Counted from the first letter of the stretch, positions 34,671 through 42,989 are shown. The stretch: 64,000 bases of DNA from Aminipila butyrica (GCF_010669305.1 NZ_CP048649.1:2728001-2792000); one strand, 5' to 3'. Numbers and translations are program-made. The notes: generated by a model from the letters alone, not told the origin.

Positions 34671-35513
34671 TTATATATTTAAGGGCTGCCCATCTATAAA
34701 GGCAATGCTCTTTCCATAGCGCTTGATGGTCTTGCTTTGCTCCAGAGCCATAGTCAGCCGTTCAATGCCAAATCCGATACCTACCCAGGTATCAAAAACA
34801 CCCCATTGACCGTCTAAGAAATGAGGGCCATAGGAACCGGAGGCTACTTCCAGGCCGTTTATCTCGATATCTATAGTGCTCCCATATACGGTGGATTCCT
34901 CTACTGCCAATTCATAGTTCTCCTGGGCCACACCCAAAGTCGCCATAGCTGCGTGAGCCAGTCGTTTTAATTCGTCCAGTTGTTCCCCATCCTTCACCAG
35001 CGCCAGTTCCACACAGTTCAGCATGGTAAACTCATTCATGTGCTGAGCCCCCTGAGACTCCTTGCGGAAACAAGACCCTAACTCAAAGATTTTTACCGGG
35101 CCGTTGGTAATCCGTTTTAATTCCCGCATGACTACATAAAGATTAGGCGCCAACATGGGACGCAGACATTTCTTACTGTCAAGCCAAAAGACTTGCTCGG
35201 ATAATTTATGGTCTTCACTGATGGACATCTGGGCCAACATCTGCTTACTGATAATGGTCGGCGTCTCTACCCGAGTAAACCCTTCCCCCTTAAGCCAGCC
35301 TGCCAGCCTGCTCCCCACGTCTGCCGACTTCGTCACAAGCCGTTTTTGCAGCAGCTCTCGGATATTCTCCCGGCTCTGCTGAACCATATCCCGCTCCAAC
35401 TGCTGAAAAGCTTGATCCCGTTCAACCGACGTAGGGAATCCTTTGTTCAGCTGATCTGCTGTCCCATTCAACTCGATGATCCGTTCTTTCTGTGTGACCG
35501 TGAAATATTCCAT
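34671..35513 (-). CDS. pylSc: pyrrolysyl-tRNA synthetase catalytic domain
   Basis: A class II aminoacyl-tRNA synthetase of 280 residues that charges tRNA-Pyl. Motif 1 is near VETPTIISKQML, motif 2 is KIFELGSCFRKESQGAQHMNEFTML, cut here as FRKESQGAQHMNEFTML, and motif 3 is GIGFGIERLTMAL. The pocket segment RPMLAPNLYVVMREL matches PylS. The tRNA-binding N-terminal domain is absent and supplied by pylSn, the arrangement known from Desulfitobacterium. It is preceded by the corrinoid methyltransferase gene and followed 20 bases later by pylD. Confidence 0.94.
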   Translation of the reverse strand: MEYFTVTQKERIIELNGTADQLNKGFPTSVERDQAFQQLERDMVQQSRENIRELLQKRLVTKSADVGSRLAGWLKGEGFTRVETPTIISKQMLAQMSISEDHKLSEQVFWLDSKKCLRPMLAPNLYVVMRELKRITNGPVKIFELGSCFRKESQGAQHMNEFTMLNCVELALVKDGEQLDELKRLAHAAMATLGVAQENYELAVEESTVYGSTIDIEINGLEVASGSYGPHFLDGQWGVFDTWVGIGFGIERLTMALEQSKTIKRYGKSIAFIDGQPLNI

Positions 35514-35577
35514 GCTTCAAATCCTCTTCCTTGTCCGTTTACGCCTCAACCTCTGCATCCTCATTGCGCATGCCCGA

Positions 35578-36588
35578 TCAGTTATCGTAAAATTCTTCTA
35601 CTGCTGCAAAGAAGGCCTCAATATTTTCCCATGGGCTGTGAGGCGGAATATCGCAGCCAGATGAAATGATGAAATTCTTATGGCTTCCACAGGCTTTTAA
35701 TTTATCCAGCGTCTCCTGACGAATGGATTCCGGTGTCCCCATACAAAATTGAGATGCAGGGTCAATATTGCCCATGACAATAATGTCTGCTGGCACTTTG
35801 CCCAACACCGTCTCCATATCTACTGCATTGCCAAAGTGATATGCGTTAGCCCCACAAGTCAGAATAGAATCTAGCAGGTGCATAACGCTATTTCCGCAGT
35901 TATGATAAACTACTGCGAACTCATCATCCTGCACTGCGTCGATAACCTTTTTAACATAATCTGAGGAAAATTGCTGTATTAGTTTAGGTGATAAAATCCC
36001 GGCTAAAGGCTCTGCCATGCAGATACCATTCGCTCCGGCCGCTTTATATGCCTTTGCATACTCAATGATGAATTGAGTGGCCTTATCCAACACCTTATGT
36101 ACCAGCTCCGGATCCTTTTTACATTTTATAAAAATATCGGTGATATCCATCAGCCGTCCTGTCAGGGAAAAAGGTCCTATACATCCGGCAAGGACTGGCC
36201 GGTCTGTAATAAGGGGCATAGTTTGCCGTATCCCTTCTACATAAATTGCCGTTCTCGCAGCTCCTACTTGGGGTACAGAAAGGGCATCGACTTCTTCATG
36301 GCTGCTCAACAGCTGCCCAATAATCGTCGGCACTTCATTGCCTACGCATTTCACTTGTGCACCAAAAGCCTCCGCTTCGACAGATAAGTCCATAAAGCTC
36401 AAGGCAATCCAAGAATCCACAGAGTCCGCCAGTTTCTTCATTCCTCTGGCTTGCACCTCACTGCTGCTCAGCAATTCGGCTACAGTCATACCCATCTTGC
36501 TGGCAATGGGGAATGAAAGAATCGGAATGGGCTTCTTCCGATCTGCCGCCAGCGCTTCCTCAAACCAAATCTTCATATTTCTTTTCAT
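35578..36588 (-). CDS. MtaA/MtbA-like methylcobamide methyltransferase (UroD fold)
   Basis: A 336-residue protein of the uroporphyrinogen decarboxylase superfamily, in the branch that moves methyl groups between a corrinoid protein and a thiol or other acceptor. Zinc ligands of that branch are visible as His-X-Cys in VVYHNCGNSV (about residue 230) and Cys in SSGCDIPPHSP near the C-terminus. The Arg residues expected for true heme-pathway decarboxylase at the N-terminus are not present. The start is at 36588, six bases after GGAGGGA. It heads the pyl operon, suggesting that the pyrrolysine-containing partner is a methylamine-type methyltransferase elsewhere. The acceptor (CoM, tetrahydrofolate or other) is unknown. 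Confidence 0.8.
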   Translation of the reverse strand: MKRNMKIWFEEALAADRKKPIPILSFPIASKMGMTVAELLSSSEVQARGMKKLADSVDSWIALSFMDLSVEAEAFGAQVKCVGNEVPTIIGQLLSSHEEVDALSVPQVGAARTAIYVEGIRQTMPLITDRPVLAGCIGPFSLTGRLMDITDIFIKCKKDPELVHKVLDKATQFIIEYAKAYKAAGANGICMAEPLAGILSPKLIQQFSSDYVKKVIDAVQDDEFAVVYHNCGNSVMHLLDSILTCGANAYHFGNAVDMETVLGKVPADIIVMGNIDPASQFCMGTPESIRQETLDKLKACGSHKNFIISSGCDIPPHSPWENIEAFFAAVEEFYDN

Positions 36589-36968
36589 GTTGGGTCCCTC
36601 CTCGGACATCTTCTTAATCACGAGTCTCTCCTACTTGCCCTCAGACCCCAGCTACCAGATAGGGTTACATAAATTGCTCAGCCAAGGCCTTTTTCTTTCC
36701 GTTCATCTCCACTTATTTGCACCTAAATCTACGCTCCTATTGTAACATTCCTGATATTTTTATTGTAATATTATTATTTGCTTTTCTAGTAATCTTTTTA
36801 GGTGCTTCGAGCCTTTTCATCTCCCCATTCCTTTTCCTTATTCTGAAATGACTACTATTTTAAACGAGCAAATAGCTCTATAATTTCTTTTTTTACACGT
36901 CTTATAAACACTATTATACCAGGTCTGTAAAATTTTGAGATATTTTTATTTCTTTTCCACGAAAAAAA
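36589..36968. other. leader/promoter region of the pyl operon
   Basis: About 380 AT-rich bases upstream of the methyltransferase. On the minus strand there are two candidate extended -10 elements, TGTTACAAT (plus 36739-36747) and TGGTATAAT (plus 36913-36921), and a small ORF ending in UAG. No known riboswitch (cobalamin included) is recognisable. Confidence 0.4.
36737..36820 (-). CDS. possible small ORF ending in UAG in the pyl operon leader
   Basis: A 27-codon frame beginning MKRLEAPKKI, with AAAGGA eight bases before its ATG, ends at TAG and would continue seven codons to TAA (36713-36715) if UAG were read. It is basic and has no recognised relative. It overlaps a candidate promoter. Coding is uncertain; it is listed because a UAG codon in a leader upstream of pyl genes could be meaningful. 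Confidence 0.25.
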   Translation of the reverse strand: MKRLEAPKKITRKANNNITIKISGMLQ

Positions 36969-36987
36969 GAGGACTTTAAAAGTCCTC
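36969..36987 (-). terminator. terminator of the small gene at 37.0 kb
   Basis: GAGGACTTT and AAAGTCCTC on the minus strand form a 9-bp stem with a one-base centre, followed by seven U residues. It lies 35 bases after the TAG stop of the small gene. Confidence 0.75.
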
Positions 36988-37021
36988 ATAAGCTAAACTG
37001 TTTGCGTTTAAGAAATATACT

Positions 37022-37234
37022 CTATTCTGCACCTTGCTTATCTGCATAGTTTGCAAAAGCTTGTTTTCCCATCTCCGGCAATGCCCTGGAAGGTAAATCA
37101 CCATAGTCGGTTGTTTCACCTGGATTGGAATCATTTGCAACTTCTTTACCAATGTCCACAAGCGACTTTGAAATCAAATTTCCTACATCTCTTGACTTCA
37201 TATCCCCTAAGTCTACGTCATTATTTATATTCAA
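37022..37234 (-). CDS. small acidic protein of unknown function
   Basis: A 70-residue hydrophilic protein, rich in Asp, Asn and Lys, with no signal peptide or membrane segment. A perfect AGGAGG seven bases before a TTG codon and a strong terminator behind the gene argue that it is real. Segment ETTDYGDLPSRALPEMG is the most distinctive. The stop is TAG. I do not recognise the family. Confidence 0.5.
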   Translation of the reverse strand: MNINNDVDLGDMKSRDVGNLISKSLVDIGKEVANDSNPGETTDYGDLPSRALPEMGKQAFANYADKQGAE

Positions 37235-37411
37235 AACAAACACCTCCTTTTGGCATTAGTATAGCCTGTCCCCATATAATTATGTATTTTTCCAATTTTC
37301 AATACAGGACAGCTATATGCTATTCCGGTTTTCTTTGCTTTGTATATTGAACATATATCCCCCCTTGGAGCAAAAGGGCTGCTATTTTCTATTCAAATCA
37401 TCCTCCTGCAT

Positions 37412-39010
37412 TTAAAAAACAACCTTATTTTTTCCGCTGCTTTTCGCTAAGTATAGGTTATTGTCTGCGCTTTTTATTAAATCATCTTTCTTCATATTAG
37501 TGGTTGAGCAGTACACTGCACCAACACTAACCGTCAAGTTTCCTCCTGGTTGCTTATCTTGAAATTTAAAATCATACGTCTCTACGGTCTGTCTAATCTT
37601 TTCTGCAACCCGTTTAATCTCTTTTTCTGAAGTTTGGCAACAAATAACGGCAAATTCCTCGCCGCCGTATCTATATAAAATATCCGTTGGATGCAAGATT
37701 TCTTTAACAATAGTAACAATGGTTTGCAGAAGCTCATCTCCTGCCAAATGCCCATTATTATCGTTATAGGCTTTAAAGGAATCAATATCAAACATAATCA
37801 GGCCAAAGTGGTTAACCCGTCTGTCCGAATCCTGACTACAGGCCTGCAATCTATGTACACGATCAATTTCTTGTTGCAGCCTTTCATCAAAAAAGTATCG
37901 ATTGTATGACTGAGTCAGCCAATCCTTCGTAGCTAAAGCTTGCAGCCTTTCATTAAGCTGCATCACTTTCTTCAGGTTACTTTTATACTCCGTAATATCT
38001 TTCTTTAAGATGATAGTTCCTATATGATTGCCACTGCTAAAAATAGGTGTGATCTCCACCATATAATAAATGGTGCACCCACCTACAAACCTGGATATTT
38101 CAAAGCTCATCTTTTTTTGTTTATGAACAGCTTCGTCCAAAAATCCTATAAGTTTTGACCCATCATCGTCATCATAATTTTTTCGAATTACCTCGTTTAC
38201 ATCAACTTTTCTGGCAACTCCGACAAAACCATTTAAAAAAGCTTTATTATAATCAATTATTTCAAAGTCTTCATTAACTACTACATAGATGTCCGAAATT
38301 AAATCGACAACGGTTTGCAAGGCAACCGGTATTACATTTAAAAAGTCAAACTTTAGCATCGCCAATATAAATAAACTGATGGTGACGGCAAAGACGATGT
38401 TTTCTATTGCAGTCGACCAATTAAAGATTTTAAAGGTGCTGACAGCATCAATAATCAAAGAAAGCGTGATTCCTGAAACAATTAGCAGCGGCTGCGTTGA
38501 AAAGACCCCATGGTTTTTTATAGAAAACACTCCAAAATAAACCATGCCAGCACCTATACACAGGTAGGAATAAATCGTATGTATCGTAAAATAAATACCA
38601 TAATCCTGCTCAGAGGGAATCAGGCTAAAGGTTGTATAAAATAAATGATGTGTTTGATTCGTAAACAGCACCACAATAGAAATCATCGGAACAACCAAAA
38701 GCAGTCCATGCTTCCAAGTAAATTTTATTTTTGTGTGAGCAAATATTAAACCGCTAAAGAGGACAGAAATAGATACGAGAATGGCACCCAACAAATATAA
38801 ACGTTCGCTTAGAAGTAACAACCACTTAATATCCTTAAAGGTTAGATATAAAAACACGGCGATGTTCCATATAAGTATGCTCGCTGTCATACTCAAGACA
38901 GCATAATGAATTTGTTTTTTTTGCCTTATCTTTGCTACTAATAATAAAAAATATAATACGATTACAATGGATAGAATTAAAAGTATGTAAACGATATTAA
39001 CATTATCCAA
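37412..39010 (-). CDS. diguanylate cyclase with 7TM-type sensor, PAS and GGDEF
   Basis: A 532-residue membrane protein that should make cyclic di-GMP. Seven hydrophobic helices span residues about 5-215, resembling the N-terminal 7TM module of some histidine kinases. A PAS domain follows (IYVVVNEDFEIIDYNKAF to IILKKDITEYK). The GGDEF domain contains GGEEF (YRYGGEEFAVIC), metal-binding FDIDSFKAYND and an intact active site. An RxxD inhibition site is not obvious. Together with the HD-GYP protein at the left edge it shows active c-di-GMP signalling. Monocistronic. Confidence 0.9.
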   Translation of the reverse strand: MDNVNIVYILLILSIVIVLYFLLLVAKIRQKKQIHYAVLSMTASILIWNIAVFLYLTFKDIKWLLLLSERLYLLGAILVSISVLFSGLIFAHTKIKFTWKHGLLLVVPMISIVVLFTNQTHHLFYTTFSLIPSEQDYGIYFTIHTIYSYLCIGAGMVYFGVFSIKNHGVFSTQPLLIVSGITLSLIIDAVSTFKIFNWSTAIENIVFAVTISLFILAMLKFDFLNVIPVALQTVVDLISDIYVVVNEDFEIIDYNKAFLNGFVGVARKVDVNEVIRKNYDDDDGSKLIGFLDEAVHKQKKMSFEISRFVGGCTIYYMVEITPIFSSGNHIGTIILKKDITEYKSNLKKVMQLNERLQALATKDWLTQSYNRYFFDERLQQEIDRVHRLQACSQDSDRRVNHFGLIMFDIDSFKAYNDNNGHLAGDELLQTIVTIVKEILHPTDILYRYGGEEFAVICCQTSEKEIKRVAEKIRQTVETYDFKFQDKQPGGNLTVSVGAVYCSTTNMKKDDLIKSADNNLYLAKSSGKNKVVF

Positions 39011-39122
39011 ATTTTAACATCCTCCTCATCCGTCAAAAAGGTCATTACCTTTAAAGAGTATAGGGTCTGTTTTTCTTGTCTTCGATGAGATAATTGTCCA
39101 TAAGCTTTATCCCATTAATAAA

Positions 39123-39156
39123 AAATTTCCACTACCCAAAAAGGTACTGGAAATTT
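39123..39156 (-). terminator. terminator of tmRNA
   Basis: AAATTTCCA and TGGAAATTT pair, with TACC/GGTA extending the stem and a 5-nt loop. On the minus strand it is followed by TTTTTTATT. It begins two bases after the encoded CCA of the tmRNA. Confidence 0.85.
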
Positions 39157-39157
39157 A

Positions 39158-39529
39158 TGGTGGAGATGAGGAGAGTCGAACTCCTGTCCGAAAGCATTTC
39201 CACATGAATTTCTCCGAGCGCAGCCAATGTTTTAAAGCTTCGCCTTTTTAAGCGCCCGTTGGCAGGCTCATAAATTGGCTATCCTATTGTTCCTCTATGC
39301 TACTAGGAGCTCACACAGAGTTTTCCCGTATGTCGACGCCGGGTCATGCACCTACGGGTGAATGCAGGCCGACGACGCTACCGCTGTGCGCGGCGCTGAA
39401 CTATGCAGCTAATGCGTAATTGTTATTATTTTTAGCGTTTATATTTAACGTGCCATTTTTAACGCAGACTTGGCAAACTGCGGCTCGCTTATCAGGCTTC
39501 TACACCCCCGTCGAAACCTTTACATCCCC
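39158..39529 (-). ncRNA. ssrA: transfer-messenger RNA (tmRNA)
   Basis: The 5' end GGGGATG pairs with CATCTCC just before the discriminator A and encoded CCA. The tRNA-like half shows the AAAGGTTTCGACGGGGG box at the 5' end and the T arm GGAGTTCGACTCTCC at the 3' end. The tag reading frame (plus 39404-39436) decodes as AKNNNNYALAA after the alanine carried by the tmRNA, and stops with UAG. Total length of 372 nt is normal. smpB, for its protein partner, lies about 0.8 kb upstream on the same strand. Confidence 0.95.
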
Positions 39530-39545
39530 AGGTTTATTGGCCCTG

Positions 39546-39785
39546 TTAATACATCTTTATCTTTGGATTCTCATCCAAAAATATGGCTACGGCTTTCACT
39601 GCCAGTGGAACACAAGTTACTACACACAAAAACTTTGCCGCACACCGCACCGGCTTCTTGGCCTTGCCGGAAACAGATGTGCCTAATACCACACCCATGG
39701 AGCACAGACCGACTTTCATCAGTGCCATGTCTTTCCAATCCATCTCGTCCATATACCGATCCGCATAATCCAATACGTCTTTCAT
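39546..39785 (-). CDS. small membrane protein of unknown function
   Basis: A 79-residue protein with a hydrophilic N-terminus (MKDVLDYADRYMDEMDWKDM) and one or two hydrophobic segments (VGLCSMGVVLGTSVSG and FLCVVTCVPLAVKAVAIFL). GAGG six bases before the ATG supports this start. It lies 17 bases upstream of the tmRNA on the same strand. Similar short proteins are common in clostridia without known role. Confidence 0.6.
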   Translation of the reverse strand: MKDVLDYADRYMDEMDWKDMALMKVGLCSMGVVLGTSVSGKAKKPVRCAAKFLCVVTCVPLAVKAVAIFLDENPKIKMY

Positions 39786-39980
39786 CTTCGACCTCAATTC
39801 TTTCTCGATCTTACCTATAACGGATACAGATTATTATGCGCTGAGCTATGCTGTTTTATGTGAAAATAGGAATTTTTGATTTTACGCTTTCCTCTTTTTC
39901 AAATTGTGTTCTGTTTAAATTATACACCATAAATCACCGAAGGCAACATAAAGTTACAAAAATTGCCTAATCAAATTTTG

Positions 39981-40274
39981 TTAAAAATATGGTGTTATCT
40001 TTTCATCGATTATTTTCAAGATGGCTTCGTAGTCATCCATACATTCCCAATCCCCAGAAATATAGTATTTTACCACGTTGTAAATCTGCTCTTTATAGCC
40101 TGCCAGCACATCCTCCTTGGAAGGGCCTTTCGCCTTCATCCGCTCTACATCAGCCTCTGCATATTCGATTTTAATTTTACATCGCTTCTTTTCCTTGCCT
40201 TCTGTCACATCCATGACGGCAACATCGCAGTTAGTAGAAAAAGGGGCATCCGGAATAATTTTAATCTTTCTCAT
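39981..40274 (-). CDS. hypothetical protein
   Basis: A 97-residue soluble protein beginning MRKIKIIPDAPFSTNCDVAVMD. No transmembrane segment; alternating strands and a helical, acidic C-terminal half (SKEDVLAGYKEQIYNVVKYY). It sits 23 bases downstream of smpB and is probably co-transcribed. I cannot assign a family. Confidence 0.6.
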   Translation of the reverse strand: MRKIKIIPDAPFSTNCDVAVMDVTEGKEKKRCKIKIEYAEADVERMKAKGPSKEDVLAGYKEQIYNVVKYYISGDWECMDDYEAILKIIDEKITPYF

Positions 40275-40297
40275 AAAAGAACTCGTCTCCTTCTCTC

Positions 40298-40765
40298 TTA
40301 ATAGGTTTTCGCATCTCTGCGAACGGCCTGCTGCATCCTGCGATCTGCATCCTTTTTTGCGATGTCTTCCCGCTTATCATAGTTTTTCTTTCCTCTGGCC
40401 ACAGCCAATTCCATCTTCGCCATCCCCCGGTGATTGAGGTACACATTGAGAGGCACCAGAGTCAGTCCCTTCAAGGTAGTTAGTCCGATAAGCTTGCGGA
40501 TTTCCTGCTTATGGAGCAGCAGCTTTCTAGGCCTCAGAGGATCCACATTAAAGCGATTTCCCTGCTCATAGGGGCTGATGTGCATACCGTAAATAACCAG
40601 CTCACCGTTTTCGATTTTAGCATAGCTCTCCTTAATGTTAATCTTCCCTTTGCGAATAGATTTAATCTCTGTTCCGGTGAGCACCATGCCCGCTTCATAT
40701 ACATCTTCTATGAAGTAATCATGCCTAGCCTTCTTATTATTGGCAATTATCTTTTTTTCTTTCAT
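40298..40765 (-). CDS. smpB: SsrA-binding protein
   Basis: RNA-binding protein of about 155 residues that binds tmRNA and brings it to stalled ribosomes. Signatures: NKKARHDYFIEDVYEAGMVL, GTEIKSIRKGKINIKESYA, GMHISPYEQGN and the basic tail YDKREDIAKKDADRR. I prefer the ATG at 40765; a GTG five codons upstream directly abuts the AAAGGGG ribosome binding site. The tmRNA gene lies about 0.8 kb downstream. Confidence 0.95.
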   Translation of the reverse strand: MKEKKIIANNKKARHDYFIEDVYEAGMVLTGTEIKSIRKGKINIKESYAKIENGELVIYGMHISPYEQGNRFNVDPLRPRKLLLHKQEIRKLIGLTTLKGLTLVPLNVYLNHRGMAKMELAVARGKKNYDKREDIAKKDADRRMQQAVRRDAKTY

Positions 40766-40856
40766 TTTAGTTTTTTTCACCCCTTTTTATCAGCCAACGA
40801 GTCCATCGCCAGGATTTAGCCAATCTAAGCCTTCAAACGGCTTTCATCCCATACAA

Positions 40857-41366
40857 CTAAAAAGTCTGAATCTGATTAAATGGATACAGTCTTACAAAAG
40901 CCTTACCCAGTACATCATCAATTTTCACACAGCCTACTTCACTCTGTCTGCTGTCCATGCTGGCAAGTCTATTATCTCCCATGACAAACAGCTCTCCTTC
41001 AGGTATTGTTAACCTGTCCACATCCCTGTCTGTATACCCATCTTTTGTATAATCTTCTTCCAAGATTTTATCGTTGATATACACCTCTCCTTCTTTAATC
41101 GTGAGAGTTTCCCCAGGTAAGCCAATAACCCGCTTAATAAGCATCTTTTCTTTGCCATTCTCCAGCTTCAGCCCCGTATGAAATACGATAATATCTCCTC
41201 TTTCTGGCTTTCCAAAATGATAGGACTGCTTACTTAATAAGATATAGTTATTTTCATACAATGTCGGCTGCATGGATACGTCTTTGACAATGGTCGGTTT
41301 TATAAACTGCATAACAATAACGGCTATTATTACTGCTATTAAAATTTCTTTAATGAATCCTTTCAT
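40857..41366 (-). CDS. lepB: signal peptidase I (copy 1)
   Basis: Membrane-anchored leader peptidase of 169 residues with one N-terminal helix (about 7-25). The catalytic Ser31 is in SMQPTL and the Lys78 general base in MLIKRVIGLPGE; FVMGDNR near the C-terminus is the conserved box. It is about 79% identical by eye to the adjacent copy, with the C-terminal 24 residues almost unchanged, so the two come from a tandem duplication. The stop is TAG. Confidence 0.92.
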   Translation of the reverse strand: MKGFIKEILIAVIIAVIVMQFIKPTIVKDVSMQPTLYENNYILLSKQSYHFGKPERGDIIVFHTGLKLENGKEKMLIKRVIGLPGETLTIKEGEVYINDKILEEDYTKDGYTDRDVDRLTIPEGELFVMGDNRLASMDSRQSEVGCVKIDDVLGKAFVRLYPFNQIQTF

Positions 41367-41433
41367 CTCTAATCCCCTGATAAAACAAGTTCAGCTCTCA
41401 TATTTTTTGAATTTTACAATAGCCGGCCTACTC

Positions 41434-41943
41434 TTAAAATGTTCTTATTTGGTTAAATGGATACAGCCTTACAAAAGCCTTACCCAGCACGTCATCAATC
41501 TTCACGCAGCCCACTTCAGCGACTCTGCTGTCAACGCTCACCAGCCGGTTATCGCCCATAACGAACATTTCGCCTTCTGGTATGACTAGATTCTCAACAT
41601 CGCCGTCAGTGAAGCCATCCTTTGTGTATTCTTCATCCAGCGGCTCTCCATTAATCGAAACCAGGCCGTCTCTGATGGTAATAGCTTCTCCCGGCAGCCC
41701 GATGACCCGCTTAATAAGCATTTTTTCCTTGCCGTTTTCCAGTTTAAGTCCGGTGTGGAATACAATGATATCCCCTCTCTCCGGCTGTCCGAAGCGGTAA
41801 GCTTGCTTATTGAGCAAAACATAATTGTTAGCATACAACGTCGGCTCCATGGATGATTCTTTCACGATAGTCGGCTTAATAAATTGCATAATAACCAGTG
41901 CAATGACTACTGCAATCAGTATTTCTTTAATAAATCCTTTCAT
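41434..41943 (-). CDS. lepB: signal peptidase I (copy 2)
   Basis: Second 169-residue type I signal peptidase of the tandem pair, with one N-terminal helix, Ser in SMEPTL, Lys in MLIKRVIGLPGE and the FVMGDNR box. Differences from copy 1 cluster in the region between the Lys and the MGDNR box and near the active-site Ser, regions that shape substrate choice. It lies 11 bases downstream of the RluA gene and 67 bases upstream of copy 1. Confidence 0.92.
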   Translation of the reverse strand: MKGFIKEILIAVVIALVIMQFIKPTIVKESSMEPTLYANNYVLLNKQAYRFGQPERGDIIVFHTGLKLENGKEKMLIKRVIGLPGEAITIRDGLVSINGEPLDEEYTKDGFTDGDVENLVIPEGEMFVMGDNRLVSVDSRVAEVGCVKIDDVLGKAFVRLYPFNQIRTF

Positions 41944-41954
41944 TTCCCGTCCCC

Positions 41955-42923
41955 CTAATCAAATAATTCCTGTCTTATGTCTTCCAGATTTTTTGGCAGC
42001 CTGCCCTCTATGTCTTTCCCTATCATATACTGGAGCGGTTCGTCTGCTTCATGAAAGGATAGCTTGTACGCATGAAGGAATTGTGTTGTCAATCTAAATC
42101 GTTTCTCAATCCTCCGGTTCACCGAAGGGTCCCCATATTTGGTATCGCCGATAACCGGATAGCCAGCTCCAGCTAAGTGTGCTCGAATTTGATGAGTTCT
42201 GCCTGTCACCAACTCTACCTCAACTAAAGTATACCCATTTTTCCAAATCAGCGGACGGGCGATGGTCTCCATCACCTTTCCACCTTCTTCCTCCATGGGC
42301 ATGACTCTCACCATATTTTTACGACCGTCTTTCTCCATCTTGTCTTGAAGAATCAGTCCTTCTTTTAACTCCCCAGCTACTATAGTCAAGTAATACTTGC
42401 TCACATAGCCCTTTTCTCGAATCATCTTGTTGAGTGTCTGTAAGGAACTGCTGTTTTTGCCAAACATCACCAATCCAGTCGTATTGCGGTCCAGCCGATT
42501 GACTGGAGAAGGCACAAAAGTCCGCTCTCGATCTGGTCTGTAGTCGCCTTTTTCAATCAGATAGGAAATCACCTGATTGGCCAGGTGGTTTTTCTTCTCC
42601 GTGGAATCTCCGTGTGTCAACAAGCCAAAGGGTTTTTCCGCCACCAGCAACTGCTCATCCTCATAGGCGATATTAAACTGTCGCTTAGCCTTCTGGTCTT
42701 TCTTTACAGCTGTCAGGGAAGCCAGGTCTTCCTCGGTCATATACAAACTCAACTCATCGCCCTGGACCAAAACCGTCTCGGCACTTCCCCTCTTGCCGTT
42801 GATTTTTATATCCTTGCGTATCAATTTATAAATGTAACTCAAGGAAGCATTCTTTAAGTATTTTTTCAAAAACCTGTCCAGTCTTTGCTTATCTTCATTT
42901 TCTGTTATTACCAATTTAATCAT
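41955..42923 (-). CDS. RluA-family pseudouridine synthase
   Basis: A 322-residue RNA-modifying enzyme. An S4 RNA-binding domain comes first (QRLDRFLKKYLKNASLSYIY), then the catalytic core with the nucleophilic Asp in VNRLDRNTTGLVMFGK and the conserved GRTHQIRAHLAGAGYPVIGD. The RluC/RluD subgroup, acting on 23S rRNA, is most likely. I take the ATG ending at 42923, which aligns with the domain start, although no good ribosome binding site precedes it; the sequence CATGGTATAAC just upstream could be a -10 giving an almost leaderless mRNA. A longer frame runs 36 codons further up. Stop is TAG. Confidence 0.87.
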   Translation of the reverse strand: MIKLVITENEDKQRLDRFLKKYLKNASLSYIYKLIRKDIKINGKRGSAETVLVQGDELSLYMTEEDLASLTAVKKDQKAKRQFNIAYEDEQLLVAEKPFGLLTHGDSTEKKNHLANQVISYLIEKGDYRPDRERTFVPSPVNRLDRNTTGLVMFGKNSSSLQTLNKMIREKGYVSKYYLTIVAGELKEGLILQDKMEKDGRKNMVRVMPMEEEGGKVMETIARPLIWKNGYTLVEVELVTGRTHQIRAHLAGAGYPVIGDTKYGDPSVNRRIEKRFRLTTQFLHAYKLSFHEADEPLQYMIGKDIEGRLPKNLEDIRQELFD

Positions 42924-42989
42924 GCGTTCGTTATACCATGTCTTTCCATATTCGCCCATTCTCCGCAGTGGTAAGATATGGTTCCATAA

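Noticed and set aside
35578..36588. Reading the UroD-fold gene as heme-pathway uroporphyrinogen decarboxylase
   Set aside because: The zinc-site His-X-Cys and Cys residues and the pyl context fit the corrinoid methyltransferase branch, and the decarboxylase N-terminal Arg motif is missing.
36976..37161. Alternative 61-residue frame overlapping the small acidic gene
   Set aside because: It has no ribosome binding site and runs through the terminator stem, while the other frame has AGGAGG and ends before the terminator.
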